The translations under genes were made by a program, and so were the position numbers. Of a stretch of 64,000 nucleotides of DNA, positions 9,335 through 17,712 are shown one piece after another. How positions within the stretch are numbered: position 1 is the stretch's first letter; the number at the start of each line of letters is the position of its first letter. The stretch lies in NCBI GenBank assembly GCA_025458905.1, contig JALORN010000004.1, positions 62,001 to 126,000 of the forward strand, written 5' to 3'. The notes below the pieces were generated by a model. That model was not told the origin of the DNA. It saw only the letters and a list, made by a program, of their open reading frames with translations, and made no database searches. The stretch is from Steroidobacteraceae bacterium (GTDB lineage: Bacteria > Pseudomonadota > Gammaproteobacteria > Steroidobacterales > Steroidobacteraceae).

Positions 9335-10733
9335 GGGCGGAGCCTCCGATAGGGCCGGCGGCGGTCGGGATCGCAGGCGCGCGCGTCGCGCCGCCGGGCG
9401 GCTCGGCAGGCGCCGGCGGGGTCGTGGCCTCGGGGGCATGCGTGCCGGCCTTGCGCGCGAGGTAGAACACCACGCTGACGTAGGCCGACAGCAGCAGCAC
9501 GTAGAGCGTCAGGTACAGCGTCAGCGAGGTGCCGATCAGTGGCGCCGGCACCTTCGAGGCGGCCTCGGCGGTGCCCAGCACGCCGTAGACCAGGAAGGGC
9601 TGCCGACCGATCTCGGTGACGTACCAGCCGGCAAGCGTCGCGACCCAGCCGGAGAAGGTCATCGCGACCAGGCCCCGCAGCAGCCACGGCGGCAGCTGCC
9701 CGCGACGCTTCAGCATCGCGGCCGCGACCCAGGACACGGCGAACATCAGCAGTCCGGTGCCGACCATCACCCGGAACGACCAGAACACCGGCGCGACCGG
9801 CGGGTGTGCGCCCTCGAACTCGGCGAGACCCCGCAGTTCGCCGTCGCGCTGGTGGGTGAGGATCAGGCTCGCGCCACCGGGGATCTCCAGCGCCCAGCGA
9901 TTGGTGCGGCCCTCCACGTCTGGGATGCCGAACAGCACCAGCGGCGCGCCGCGCGTCGTCTCCCAGAGGCCCTCCATCGCCGCGACCTTCGCCGGCTGGT
10001 GCTTCAGCGTGTTCAGGCCGTGCAGGTCGCCGGCGAGGATCTGCAGCGGGATCAGCAGTGCCGCGAGCGAGACGCCGAAGCGCAGGCTCAGGCGCACGTC
10101 CTCGGCGCGGTCGCCGCGCAGCCAGCGATATGCCGATATGCCGGCGACCAGGAACGCGACGGTGAGACCCGAGGCGAGCAGCTTGTGCACCAGGCGATAG
10201 GGCATCGAAGGCGAGAACAGGATCTGCATCCAGTCGGTCGCGTGCACCACGCCGTCGCGGACCTCGAAGCCCGCCGGCGTCTGCATCCAGGAGTTCAGCA
10301 CCAGGATCCAGAAGGCCGAGAGCGTGGTGCCCGCGGCCACCAGGAAGGTGGCGATGGTGTGCAGCCGGTCGGAGACGCGGCCGATGCCGAACAGCATGAT
10401 CGCGAGGAAAGTCGCCTCGAGGAAGAACGCGGTCAGCACCTCGTAGGCGAGCAGCGGCCCGGCGACGTTGCCGACGCGTTCCATGAAGCCCGGCCAGTTG
10501 GTGCCGAACTGGAAGCTCATCGTGACGCCGCTGACCACGCCGAGCGCGAACGACACCGCGAACACCTTGACCCACAGGCGATACGCCTCGAGCCATGCGG
10601 GGTTCCCGGTGCGACGGTGGCGCAGCTTGAACCACAGCAGCACCCAGCCGAGCGCGATCGTGATCGTCGGGAACAGGATGTGGAAGCTGATGTTCGTCGC
10701 GAACTGGATGCGGGCGAGCAGTACGGCGTCCAT
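9327..10733 (-). CDS. cydA: cytochrome bd-type quinol oxidase subunit I (cyanide-insensitive, short Q-loop type)
   Basis: 468 residues. Haem-ligand candidates are present: His18, His183 and Met323 (RVMVG), plus the conserved acidic pair Glu98 and Glu106. The GRQP motif is GRQPF, and the Q-loop between about residues 240 and 310 is short, as in the CioA branch rather than E. coli CydA. The C-terminus is extended and Pro/Ala-rich. ATG 10733 lies 110 bp downstream of the GbsR-type regulator on the same strand, so regulator and oxidase may be co-transcribed. Function: oxygen reduction at the inner membrane, probably under low oxygen or with cyanide, sulfide or NO present. Confidence 0.95.
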   Translation of the reverse strand: MDAVLLARIQFATNISFHILFPTITIALGWVLLWFKLRHRRTGNPAWLEAYRLWVKVFAVSFALGVVSGVTMSFQFGTNWPGFMERVGNVAGPLLAYEVLTAFFLEATFLAIMLFGIGRVSDRLHTIATFLVAAGTTLSAFWILVLNSWMQTPAGFEVRDGVVHATDWMQILFSPSMPYRLVHKLLASGLTVAFLVAGISAYRWLRGDRAEDVRLSLRFGVSLAALLIPLQILAGDLHGLNTLKHQPAKVAAMEGLWETTRGAPLVLFGIPDVEGRTNRWALEIPGGASLILTHQRDGELRGLAEFEGAHPPVAPVFWSFRVMVGTGLLMFAVSWVAAAMLKRRGQLPPWLLRGLVAMTFSGWVATLAGWYVTEIGRQPFLVYGVLGTAEAASKVPAPLIGTSLTLYLTLYVLLLSAYVSVVFYLARKAGTHAPEATTPPAPAEPPGGATRAPAIPTAAGPIGGSAHA

Positions 10734-10844
10734 GTCTGCGTGCTCCTGGGGCTTCGACCCCGGTGTCCGCGCCCGGTTCCTCGTCCTGGGGTCCCGGGCG
10801 CGACCTGCGTGCGGCGTGCGGGCGCCGCGGGTTCGTCTCGCCGC

Positions 10845-11402
10845 TCAGCCGCCGCCGCGGCGGCCGCCGACCAGCGTCATGCGGTTCTTCGCCTCGAGCA
10901 GGCGCTGTACGCGCGAGCCGAGGCGCATCAACTGCATCAGCGTCTTCGAGTCGAGGCGCTGCACGTCGTCGAACCAGCGGCTGGCGAGCTCGATCAGCTC
11001 GTGCATCGCGCGGATGCGCTGCATCGCGTGCGCCGCGCCCGCCTCGCCCGGGGGCTCCAGCAGCGCCTCGCGCAGCATCGAGAGCGTCGGGTCGACCTCG
11101 CGCTTGCGCTTCTCGGCCGCGAGCGTGCGGAAGATCGCCCAGACGTCGTCGGGCGTGGAGTAGTACTCCTTGCGGTCGCCCGCCTGGTGCTGCAGCCGCA
11201 CCAGGCTCCAGCTCTCGAGCTCCTTCAGGCCCATGCTGACGTTCGAGCGCGAGAAGCCGAGCCGCTCGGCGATCTCGTCGGCGTTCAGCGGCCGCTCCGC
11301 GAGATACAGCAGGGCGTAGATCTGGCCGACCGTGCGGTTGATGCCCCAGCGGCTGCCCATCTCGCCGAAGTGCTGTACGAAGCGCTGCTCGACCGGGGTC
11401 AC
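10845..11402 (-). CDS. GbsR/MarR-type winged-helix transcriptional regulator
   Basis: 185 residues from the preferred GTG at 11402 (GGA six bases upstream). The MGSRWGINRTVGQIYALLYL segment and the following helix-turn-helix (ADEIAERLGFSRSNVSMGLKEL) are typical of the GbsR branch of MarR-like regulators. An alternative TTG at 11444 would place the N-terminus across the AT-rich promoter and inverted repeat, so I reject it. It precedes cydAB on the same strand, suggesting it controls the bd oxidase or itself. The inducing signal cannot be read from sequence. Confidence 0.85.
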   Translation of the reverse strand: MTPVEQRFVQHFGEMGSRWGINRTVGQIYALLYLAERPLNADEIAERLGFSRSNVSMGLKELESWSLVRLQHQAGDRKEYYSTPDDVWAIFRTLAAEKRKREVDPTLSMLREALLEPPGEAGAAHAMQRIRAMHELIELASRWFDDVQRLDSKTLMQLMRLGSRVQRLLEAKNRMTLVGGRRGGG

Positions 11403-11417
11403 GTTCTGTCCAGTACG

Positions 11418-11433
11418 TTCAGGAATTACTGAA
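11418..11433. promoter_or_regulatory. inverted repeat upstream of gbsR-type gene (candidate operator)
   Basis: TTCAG-GAATTA-CTGAA, a perfect 5-6-5 inverted repeat in an AT-rich stretch (11415-11450) between the regulator and the divergent cytochrome c gene. Location 16 bp before the chosen regulator start suggests autoregulation. Binding by the adjacent GbsR-type protein is inference. Confidence 0.45.
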
Positions 11434-11561
11434 AATTCTATCAAGAATCACTCTCGATTGCACCCTGGCCGGCGCGCATTCGCCGGGCGGATGGCGGCGC
11501 GGCCGGCCTTTGACAGTCCGGGGCCCAACCCGGCAGCGTCCGGGCCAGGAGAGGGGGTGGC

Positions 11562-12554
11562 ATGGGCAAGTGGTTGCTGCGCGGCGCGATCGCGCTGCTG
11601 GCTGTGGGGGCGGCAGGCGCCGCCTGGGTGTTCGGTTTCCTGCCGCGGACCCACCCGCCGGCGCCGGTGCGCGTGGCCGCGACCCCCGAGGTGATCGAGC
11701 GCGGCCGCTACCTCGCGATCAACGTGCTGCAGTGCGTGGACTGCCACTCGGTGCGCGACTGGACGAAATACGGTGGCCCGCCGGTGGCGCCGATCGGCGC
11801 GGGCCGGCCGTGCATGGACCGCAAGACGCCGACCGCGGGGGTCAACGTCAACCAGGAATACTTCCCCGGCGTGCTCTGCATCCGCAACATCACCCCGGAC
11901 CGGGCCACCGGCATCGGCGAATGGAGCGACGGCGAGATCATCCGCGCGGTGCGCGAGGGCATCGGCCGCGACGGCCGCGGACTCTTCCCGATCATGCCGT
12001 ACTTCATCTACCGGCATCTGTCCGACGAGGACGTGCAGGCGGTGGTGGCGTACCTGCGCACGCTGCCGGCGGCCGACTCCGGCATCACGCCCGAGCGCCA
12101 GATCGAGTTCCCGCTGAACCTGCTGGTGCGACTCTGGCCCGAGCCGCTCGAGGCGCCCGTGGTCGCGCCCGACCGCGCCAAGGACCGGCTTGCCTACGGC
12201 GAGTACCTCGCGCGCATCGCGCGCTGCGAGTTCTGCCACACCCCGCGCGAGCCGAACGCGATGGAGGGGTTCGAGGGCCGGCGCTTCGCCGGCGGCATGC
12301 CTTTCCACCTCGGCAAGGAACGCGTGATGTACCCGATGAACCTCACGCCGCACGCCAGCGGCCTCGGGGGCTGGACGCGCGAGCAGTTCGTCGCCCGCTT
12401 CCGCGCGCACGCCACGCCGCAGACGGTCACGCCGGCCGAGAACACGCTGATGAACTGGAACGCGTTCTCGGGGATGACCGACGACGACCTCGACCTGCTC
12501 TGGGACTTCTTCATGACGCTGCCGCCGGTGCCGTACCGGCAGGAGCCGCTCTGA
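11562..12554 (+). CDS. dihaem cytochrome c family protein
   Basis: 330 residues. It has an N-terminal membrane anchor or signal (residues 5-25) and two CXXCH haem-c sites: Cys58/Cys61/His62 (CVDCH) and Cys222/Cys225/His226 (CEFCH). The two halves resemble the cytochrome subunits of alcohol/aldehyde dehydrogenases. The ATG has a strong AGGAGAGGGGG ribosome site. It is divergent from the regulator and bd oxidase and is followed 39 bp later by a CPBP protease gene. It probably carries electrons in the periplasm, facing the inner membrane; the partner dehydrogenase is not in the window. Confidence 0.88.
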   Translation: MGKWLLRGAIALLAVGAAGAAWVFGFLPRTHPPAPVRVAATPEVIERGRYLAINVLQCVDCHSVRDWTKYGGPPVAPIGAGRPCMDRKTPTAGVNVNQEYFPGVLCIRNITPDRATGIGEWSDGEIIRAVREGIGRDGRGLFPIMPYFIYRHLSDEDVQAVVAYLRTLPAADSGITPERQIEFPLNLLVRLWPEPLEAPVVAPDRAKDRLAYGEYLARIARCEFCHTPREPNAMEGFEGRRFAGGMPFHLGKERVMYPMNLTPHASGLGGWTREQFVARFRAHATPQTVTPAENTLMNWNAFSGMTDDDLDLLWDFFMTLPPVPYRQEPL

Positions 12555-12593
12555 TCGCACGCGGCGCGCGACGCGCGCCCGGAGGTGCCGACG

Positions 12594-13472
12594 ATGCACG
12601 CCAGCACGCCGTCGACGACGGACCGCGCGTCGTTCCCGGATCGCCTGGGTGGGCCGGCGAACGCCACGCCGCAGCCGGCGCCATCGGCGCCGTTCGCGGA
12701 CCCGCTCCTGGCGTACGTCGCCGTCGCCTACGGCTTCACCTGGCTCGTGATGCAGGCCCTGCACCTCGAGCCGCTCGCGGCGTTCGGCCCGACGCTGGCG
12801 GCGCTGCTGGTCATCGTCGGCTGGCGCGCACGGCATGCCGCGGCGCCGGGCAGTGTCGACGACCTCGCCGAATGGCGCGCGAGCCTGGTGCGCTGGCCCG
12901 CGACGCGCACCGGCCGCTGGCTGACCTTCGGCGCGCCCTTCGGCTTCCTCGCGGTGGCGCTGCTCGCCGTCGCCGCTGCGCCGGGCGATTTCGACTGGAG
13001 CCGCCTCGCGAACGGCCCGCTCGCGACCCCGACGGGTCTGTTCGAACTGCTGGTCTTCGGCTCGCTGCTGCAGGCGCTCGGCGAGGAGCCCGGCTGGCGC
13101 GGCTGGTTCCTGCCGAAGCTGCGCGAGCGCCTCGGGGCCTGCGCCGCGACCCTGGTGCTGTTCCCGGTCTGGCTGCTGTGGCACCTGCCGATGTTCCTCG
13201 CCCGCCCCGAGTTCGGCCTGCCGCAGTTCGCCGGCTTCGCGCTCGGCATCCTCTCGGCGGCCGTCTGGATGACCGCGATCTACGAGCACACCAAGAGCGC
13301 GCTCGCGGCGATCGCCTTCCATCTCCTGATCAACGCGACGCGCGGGGTGGCGCTCGCGATCTCGACGCCGGCGTTCCTGTCATACGGGATGGCGGTGACG
13401 CTCGGCGCGATCGCGATCGCCGTGGTTGCGTGGCGGCGCAGGCCCGAGCGCGGGCGCGACGCAGCCGCCTGA
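12594..13472 (+). CDS. CPBP family intramembrane glutamic protease (Abi/CAAX-like)
   Basis: 292 residues with about seven membrane segments. The three CPBP motifs are visible: EEPGWRGW (EExxxR), LLWHLP (FxxxH-type) and AFHLLIN. The ATG at 12594 has GGAGG eight bases upstream; an in-frame GTG nine bases earlier would lose that site. The family includes Rce1-like CAAX proteases and bacteriocin-immunity proteins. Substrate unknown. It follows the cytochrome c gene closely and may share its transcript, though no functional link is obvious. Confidence 0.88.
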   Translation: MHASTPSTTDRASFPDRLGGPANATPQPAPSAPFADPLLAYVAVAYGFTWLVMQALHLEPLAAFGPTLAALLVIVGWRARHAAAPGSVDDLAEWRASLVRWPATRTGRWLTFGAPFGFLAVALLAVAAAPGDFDWSRLANGPLATPTGLFELLVFGSLLQALGEEPGWRGWFLPKLRERLGACAATLVLFPVWLLWHLPMFLARPEFGLPQFAGFALGILSAAVWMTAIYEHTKSALAAIAFHLLINATRGVALAISTPAFLSYGMAVTLGAIAIAVVAWRRRPERGRDAAA

Positions 13473-13572
13473 GGTCGCGCCGCGCGCGCCGCCCGCCCGG
13501 TCGGCCCCTTTCTGCAGCTGACGCGCGGGGAACTGGCTTGAGATCCGCGCGCGACCCCCCTACATTTCGCCG

Positions 13573-14424
13573 ATGCAACCGAACCAAGGAAGGTTCCGGC
13601 GGCATGTCGTCGTGGTTGCGTGCCTCTGCGCCACGGCCGCGACCGCGCCGGCACATGCAGTACGCCCGTTCGTCACGGACGACGCCCGGATCGTCGACGA
13701 AGGCCAGTTTACGAGCGAGCTGTGGCTCGAGCACGTGCGCGTCGGCGGCACGGGCGAGAACAGCCTGCACGCGCTCGCCGGCGTGGCGTTGACCCAATGG
13801 CTCGAGCTGACCGCCGTCGGGTCGGCCGGGCTGGACACGACCCCGTGGCGCGAGCTGTCGAACCCCGTGCTGCAGGCGAAGCTGCTGCTCCGCCGCAGCG
13901 AAGCCGACGGTGCGACCGGCATCGCGGTCAGTACCGGCTACATCCCGAACGCCGGCAGCGGGTCGGCACGCGTGCAAGGCGATGGCGCCTATGCCCTCAT
14001 GCTGCTGACCAAGCGGCTGCGCGACGACGCGCTGCTGCTGCACGCCAACCTCGGCATGACCGGCAGCCGCACCGCCGCGGCGGGCGATCGCCTCCGGCCC
14101 TACTGGGGTTTCGGCGCCGAGTTCGCGCTCGGCCCCGATCCCCGTTGGCGCGGCGTCGCCGAGGTGTTCTCGGGCGACCCGTTCGATCCGCAGCGCAGCC
14201 GCGTCGCAGCACAGCTCGGCCTGCGCTGGCTCAAGGACGACAAGTTCAACTTCGACCTGATCGCCGGCTGGCAGCCCGAGGTAAACCCCGACCTCACGCG
14301 GACCGGCCGCAACGAGCTGTGGCTGCAGGCCGGCGTGCGGATCACCCTCGACTGGCGCGTGCCGGGTGGACGTCGCGGGCGCGCGGAAGGGGGCGATGGG
14401 CTGTTCCGCCGCCGGACCGACTAG
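13573..14424 (+). CDS. secreted outer-membrane beta-barrel protein, transporter-like
   Basis: 283 residues with a signal peptide ending near AHA. The mature start VRPFVTDDARIVDEGQF is characteristic of small outer-membrane proteins often annotated as transporter or phenol-degradation MetA-type proteins. The rest alternates polar and hydrophobic residues as in an 8-12 strand barrel. Starts at ATG 13573. It stands alone; the next 225 bp hold only a pseudogene scrap and an operator. Substrate unknown. Confidence 0.7.
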   Translation: MQPNQGRFRRHVVVVACLCATAATAPAHAVRPFVTDDARIVDEGQFTSELWLEHVRVGGTGENSLHALAGVALTQWLELTAVGSAGLDTTPWRELSNPVLQAKLLLRRSEADGATGIAVSTGYIPNAGSGSARVQGDGAYALMLLTKRLRDDALLLHANLGMTGSRTAAAGDRLRPYWGFGAEFALGPDPRWRGVAEVFSGDPFDPQRSRVAAQLGLRWLKDDKFNFDLIAGWQPEVNPDLTRTGRNELWLQAGVRITLDWRVPGGRRGRAEGGDGLFRRRTD

Positions 14425-14513
14425 CGAGTCGGGCGCCCCTGCCGGCGCCCCGAGCATGTCGGCCAACGGTCGGCTCTCGGATGCGGCGCGCCAGGTTTCG
14501 GTACGCCGGGCGA

Positions 14514-14620
14514 GTGATCGATGCGCGCTTCAGCGTGCTGCGCGCCGAGGCGCCCTCTACGTAGTCCTGTCGACCGGCACGGTCCAGGGGCACTTGACGC
14601 CTGCTGCAACCCACCAGTAA
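14514..14620 (+). pseudogene. remnant of a paralogue of the lipoprotein gene at 17713-18567
   Basis: Two pieces match the C-terminus of the lipoprotein encoded at 17713-18567. VIDARFSVLRAE matches its PIDARFSLLRAE (near 18348-18380) and ALYVVLSTGTVQGHLT matches its SLYLLLTGTVQGRLT (near 18494-18537), but in a different frame and with about 110 bp missing between them. No start codon or upstream domain remains. This is a decayed duplicate, ending just inside the palindromic operator of the next TonB receptor gene. Confidence 0.7.
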
Positions 14621-14637
14621 CGTAATGTTATTACGTT
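14619..14637. promoter_or_regulatory. palindromic operator of TonB receptor gene, metalloregulator-like
   Basis: AACGTAAT-GTT-ATTACGTT, a perfect 8-3-8 inverted repeat 13 bp before the receptor ATG at 14650. A TTGACG hexamer at 14594-14599 could be the -35 element, which would put the repeat over the -10. The central GTAATGTTAT resembles Fur-family boxes but differs from the Zur-type site at 6192. The metal or effector sensed is unknown. Confidence 0.6.
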
Positions 14638-14649
14638 GCTGGAGTGACC

Positions 14650-16830
14650 ATGCCTTCGCCCATCCGGGTTTCGACGTGTCCGATGCGTTCGGGACCGGGC
14701 ATGCCCATCGTGCGTGCCATCAGCGTCAGCTCCGTGGCGATGGCCGCGATGCTCCTGTCGTCTTCGCCGGCGCTCGCGCAGCCGGCCCCGGCGGGTTTCA
14801 TGGACGAGATCGTGGTCGCTGCAGAGCGTCCCGACTCGGTCGGGTTGCGCGCCAATGCCGGCGTGGCCACCGGCCTCGGTCTCACCTCGATCGAGACCCC
14901 CGCATCGCTCGAAACGGTCGATCTCGGCAACCAGACGCGCCTCGGCTTTCGCAGCGTGGCGGAAGCCACCAAGGGCGTGACCGGGCTGACGTTCACCACC
15001 CGCGCGGGCGCACCTGGCGTGTTCCAGAGCCGCGGCTTCACCGAGAACGCGCTGGTGACGTTGAACGACGGCGTGCGGATTCAATCCGCCACGGTCACGG
15101 CCCGCGCCCTGGATCCGTTCAACTACGAACGCATCGAGGTGCTGCGCGGCCCCTCGTCGCTGCTGTACGGCGAAGGCGCGACGGCCGGGGTGGTCAACTA
15201 TGTGCGCCGCAAGCCGCGGCTGGGGCCGGCGCAAGCCGAGGTCCTCGCGGAGGGCGGGATGCAGGGGCGCGCCCGGCTGGGCGTGGCCGCCAGCGGCGGC
15301 CTGACGGAGCAGGTCGGGGCGACCGTTTCGGCGAGCTACCAGGAGCTCGGCAGCTTCGTGGAGAGCCTCGACAGCCAGACAGTGCATGCCGTCGCTGCGA
15401 TCGGCGGCAGGCTAGCCGAAGAGACGGGATTCCTGCTCGAGGCCGACCACTTCCGCGGCCGTGTGGACGATGCCTACTGGGGCGCACCGCTGGTGAACGG
15501 CGGCATCGAGCCGTCGATCCGCGACCGCAACTACAACCAGTCGCCGGCCAACCGCATGGCCGACGACGTCACCTGGCTACGCGGGGTGATCACGCATCGC
15601 TTCTCCGACGCCGTCGACTATCGCGGCCAGGTCTATGCCTACGAGGCCGATCGCGACTGGCGCAACCTGTACGCCTTCCGCTTCGTGCCCGGCACGACGC
15701 CGCTGGTCGAGCCCCGCAACGTGGAGAGCCTGGGCTACGACCATGCCTTCTCGGGCCTGCGCAACGACCTGAAGATCGACTGGTCCGTGGGCGGCGTGGA
15801 GGCACGCACGGCGCTGCTGCTGGAACACAACGTCAATGACTTCTCGAGCCCACGGCGGGACGGTCCGCCGGCCTCAGGGGCGCCACGTCCGCTGCTCGAC
15901 CTGGCACGGCCACGGCCCGTCGTCTTCGATCAAGGGCCGCGCCTGCGGCAGCGCGATGCCGACCTGAGGCAGACGAGCCTCGCCATCGAACAGCGCCTCG
16001 ACTTCGGTCGGGTCGAGCTGATCGGCGGCGCCAGGACGACCGTGATCGACGGCACGATCGCACGCCCGGAAGCCAGCCCGCCGGTGCCGGGCTTCGATGT
16101 GTCCTTCCGCCCGTTCGACTTCCGTGCGGCTGCCCTCTTCCGGCCGACGGACGACCACAGTCTCTACGCCACCCTCACCAGCGGTGCCGAGCCGGTGGAG
16201 AGCCTGCTGCTGCTGCCGCTGAACCAGGCGGACTTTCGCCTCACCCAGGCGCGCGGCATCGAGGCCGGCTACAAGGGCATCTTTGGCGCGATCGAGTTGA
16301 ACCTGGCCGCCTATCGCCTCGTGAAACGGCGCCTGCCCAGCATCAATCCGTCCGATCCCAACCTGCCGCCACAGGTGGGCCGCCAGGTCAGCAAGGGCTT
16401 CGAGGCCGGCCTGCGCTATGCCGACGACAGGTTCGACGTGAGTGCGAACGTCGCGCACGTCGATGCCACGTTCGAACAGTTCAACGATTTCGGCGCGTTC
16501 CGCGACGGCGTGACGCCGGCGAACGTGCCCGGCTGGCAGGCCAACCTGAATGCCGCGGCGAACGTCCATCGCAAGGTCACGGTGGGTGGCCTGCTGCAGC
16601 ACGTCGGCAGCCGGTTCTCCAACAATGCCAATGCGCTGAGGCTGCCGGCCTACACGGCGCTGGACCTGTTCGTCGAGACGCGGTTGACGACGTCGCTGAC
16701 CGCGACCCTGCGGGCCGCGAACGTGTTCGACGAGGGGTACGTGGAATGGGCCACCCAGACTTTCGGGCAGAACAACCTCTATTTCGGCTCGCCGCGGCGG
16801 GTGGAAGCTGCGCTCTCGCTGCGCTTCTGA
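14650..16830 (+). CDS. TonB-dependent receptor (siderophore/metal-chelate type)
   Basis: 726 residues from ATG 14650, preceded by GGAG at five bases; an alternative ATG at 14701 gives a shorter, cleaner signal peptide ending ALAQ. Plug motifs are FQSRGFTENALVTLNDG and RIEVLRGPSSLLYGEGATAG, the FhuE/FpvA-like subclass. The barrel ends with the expected aromatic LSLRF. A palindromic operator lies just upstream. The DUF4198 gene overlaps its 3' end by 85 bp, so the two form an operon. A metal-chelate substrate, perhaps nickel or cobalt, is suggested by that partner. Confidence 0.9.
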   Translation: MPSPIRVSTCPMRSGPGMPIVRAISVSSVAMAAMLLSSSPALAQPAPAGFMDEIVVAAERPDSVGLRANAGVATGLGLTSIETPASLETVDLGNQTRLGFRSVAEATKGVTGLTFTTRAGAPGVFQSRGFTENALVTLNDGVRIQSATVTARALDPFNYERIEVLRGPSSLLYGEGATAGVVNYVRRKPRLGPAQAEVLAEGGMQGRARLGVAASGGLTEQVGATVSASYQELGSFVESLDSQTVHAVAAIGGRLAEETGFLLEADHFRGRVDDAYWGAPLVNGGIEPSIRDRNYNQSPANRMADDVTWLRGVITHRFSDAVDYRGQVYAYEADRDWRNLYAFRFVPGTTPLVEPRNVESLGYDHAFSGLRNDLKIDWSVGGVEARTALLLEHNVNDFSSPRRDGPPASGAPRPLLDLARPRPVVFDQGPRLRQRDADLRQTSLAIEQRLDFGRVELIGGARTTVIDGTIARPEASPPVPGFDVSFRPFDFRAAALFRPTDDHSLYATLTSGAEPVESLLLLPLNQADFRLTQARGIEAGYKGIFGAIELNLAAYRLVKRRLPSINPSDPNLPPQVGRQVSKGFEAGLRYADDRFDVSANVAHVDATFEQFNDFGAFRDGVTPANVPGWQANLNAAANVHRKVTVGGLLQHVGSRFSNNANALRLPAYTALDLFVETRLTTSLTATLRAANVFDEGYVEWATQTFGQNNLYFGSPRRVEAALSLRF

Positions 16831-17570
16831 TCGCCGCGCTGCTGGCGTCCTCCGCCGCCGACGCCCACGGCCTGTGGGTGACCCAGCGCCTCGGCCGCCT
16901 GGTGTTGACCCTCGGCCATGACGACCGGGAAGACGACTATCCCGCGGCGAAGCTGACCGCCGTGCTCGGCCAGCGCGCCGATGGCAGCACGCTGCCGCCG
17001 CTCGACGTGGACAGCCGCGAGGCACCCTACTGGTCGATCCCGGCGCCGCCGGGGCTCGCGATGCTGACGGTCAGCTATCGTGGCGGGCTCTCGGGCCAGC
17101 GGCCGGACGATGTCTGGGTCGACGGCCCGCGCGGCACCGATCCGCGGGTGATCAAGGTCGGTCGCTACGACAAGTACCTGCTGGCCCTGCTCGACCGCTC
17201 GGCCGACCCCGCCGCCGCACCCCCGACCCGGCTACAGCTGCGCCCAGCGAGCAACCCGCTCCTGCTGCGGCGCGGTGCGCCGCTGCGGGTGCAGCTGTCG
17301 TTCGACGGCAAGCCGCGGGCCGGCGTGGCGATCATGGCCGACTATGCCGGGAACGCCGACGTCAAGCACGCCGTGACCGACGCCGACGGCTGGGCCGAGG
17401 TGACGGTCCAGAACCAGGGGCTGAACGTCGTCGCGGCGATGGTGATCGAGCCCGTCGCGGGCGATGCCGAACTCGACTTCGTCGAGCATCTCGCGACGCT
17501 GAGCTTCGCATTGCGGCCGTTCTCGCACCTGCCGGGTTACCGTCACCCGGCGATGCGGCCTGACGAGTAG
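16746..17570 (+). CDS. DUF4198-like periplasmic protein, metal-uptake associated
   Basis: 274 residues. A signal peptide (hydrophobic about 16-38) is followed by DAHGLWVT, the histidine-containing mature start typical of DUF4198/NikM-like proteins, and an Ig-like C-terminal part (LRVQLSFDGKPRAGV... VTDADGWAEV). The only sensible start is ATG 16746, inside the receptor gene, giving an 85 bp overlap; a frameshifted boundary cannot be excluded. Family members often accompany TonB receptors and nickel/cobalt uptake. It probably acts in the periplasm on the receptor's cargo. Confidence 0.75.
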   Translation: MGHPDFRAEQPLFRLAAAGGSCALAALLIAALLASSAADAHGLWVTQRLGRLVLTLGHDDREDDYPAAKLTAVLGQRADGSTLPPLDVDSREAPYWSIPAPPGLAMLTVSYRGGLSGQRPDDVWVDGPRGTDPRVIKVGRYDKYLLALLDRSADPAAAPPTRLQLRPASNPLLLRRGAPLRVQLSFDGKPRAGVAIMADYAGNADVKHAVTDADGWAEVTVQNQGLNVVAAMVIEPVAGDAELDFVEHLATLSFALRPFSHLPGYRHPAMRPDE

Positions 17571-17581
17571 CCAGAGTCACG

Positions 17582-17610
17582 CGCATCGCGCCCATCGGCC
17601 CTGCGATGCG
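17582..17610. terminator. hairpin after the receptor/DUF4198 operon
   Basis: CGCATCGC and GCGATGCG form a perfect 8 bp stem with a 13-base loop, 12 bp after the DUF4198 stop. There is no T-run after it, so intrinsic termination is uncertain. Confidence 0.4.
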
Positions 17611-17712
17611 GCACAGGCAGGCGGGCAGGACGCCATGGCGCCGGACAGGCACCCGGTCACGAATCCGTCGACCCGTATTGCCCGGGCAGCGCAACTCCGG
17701 TCTCATGGGGCC

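Noticed and set aside
11403-11444. TTG start at 11444 for the GbsR-type regulator
   Set aside because: It would put the AT-rich promoter and inverted repeat inside the coding region; GTG 11402 matches family length.
14619-14637. Calling the second palindrome a Zur box
   Set aside because: Half-sites (AACGTAAT) differ from the Zur consensus seen at 6192; the regulator is left open.
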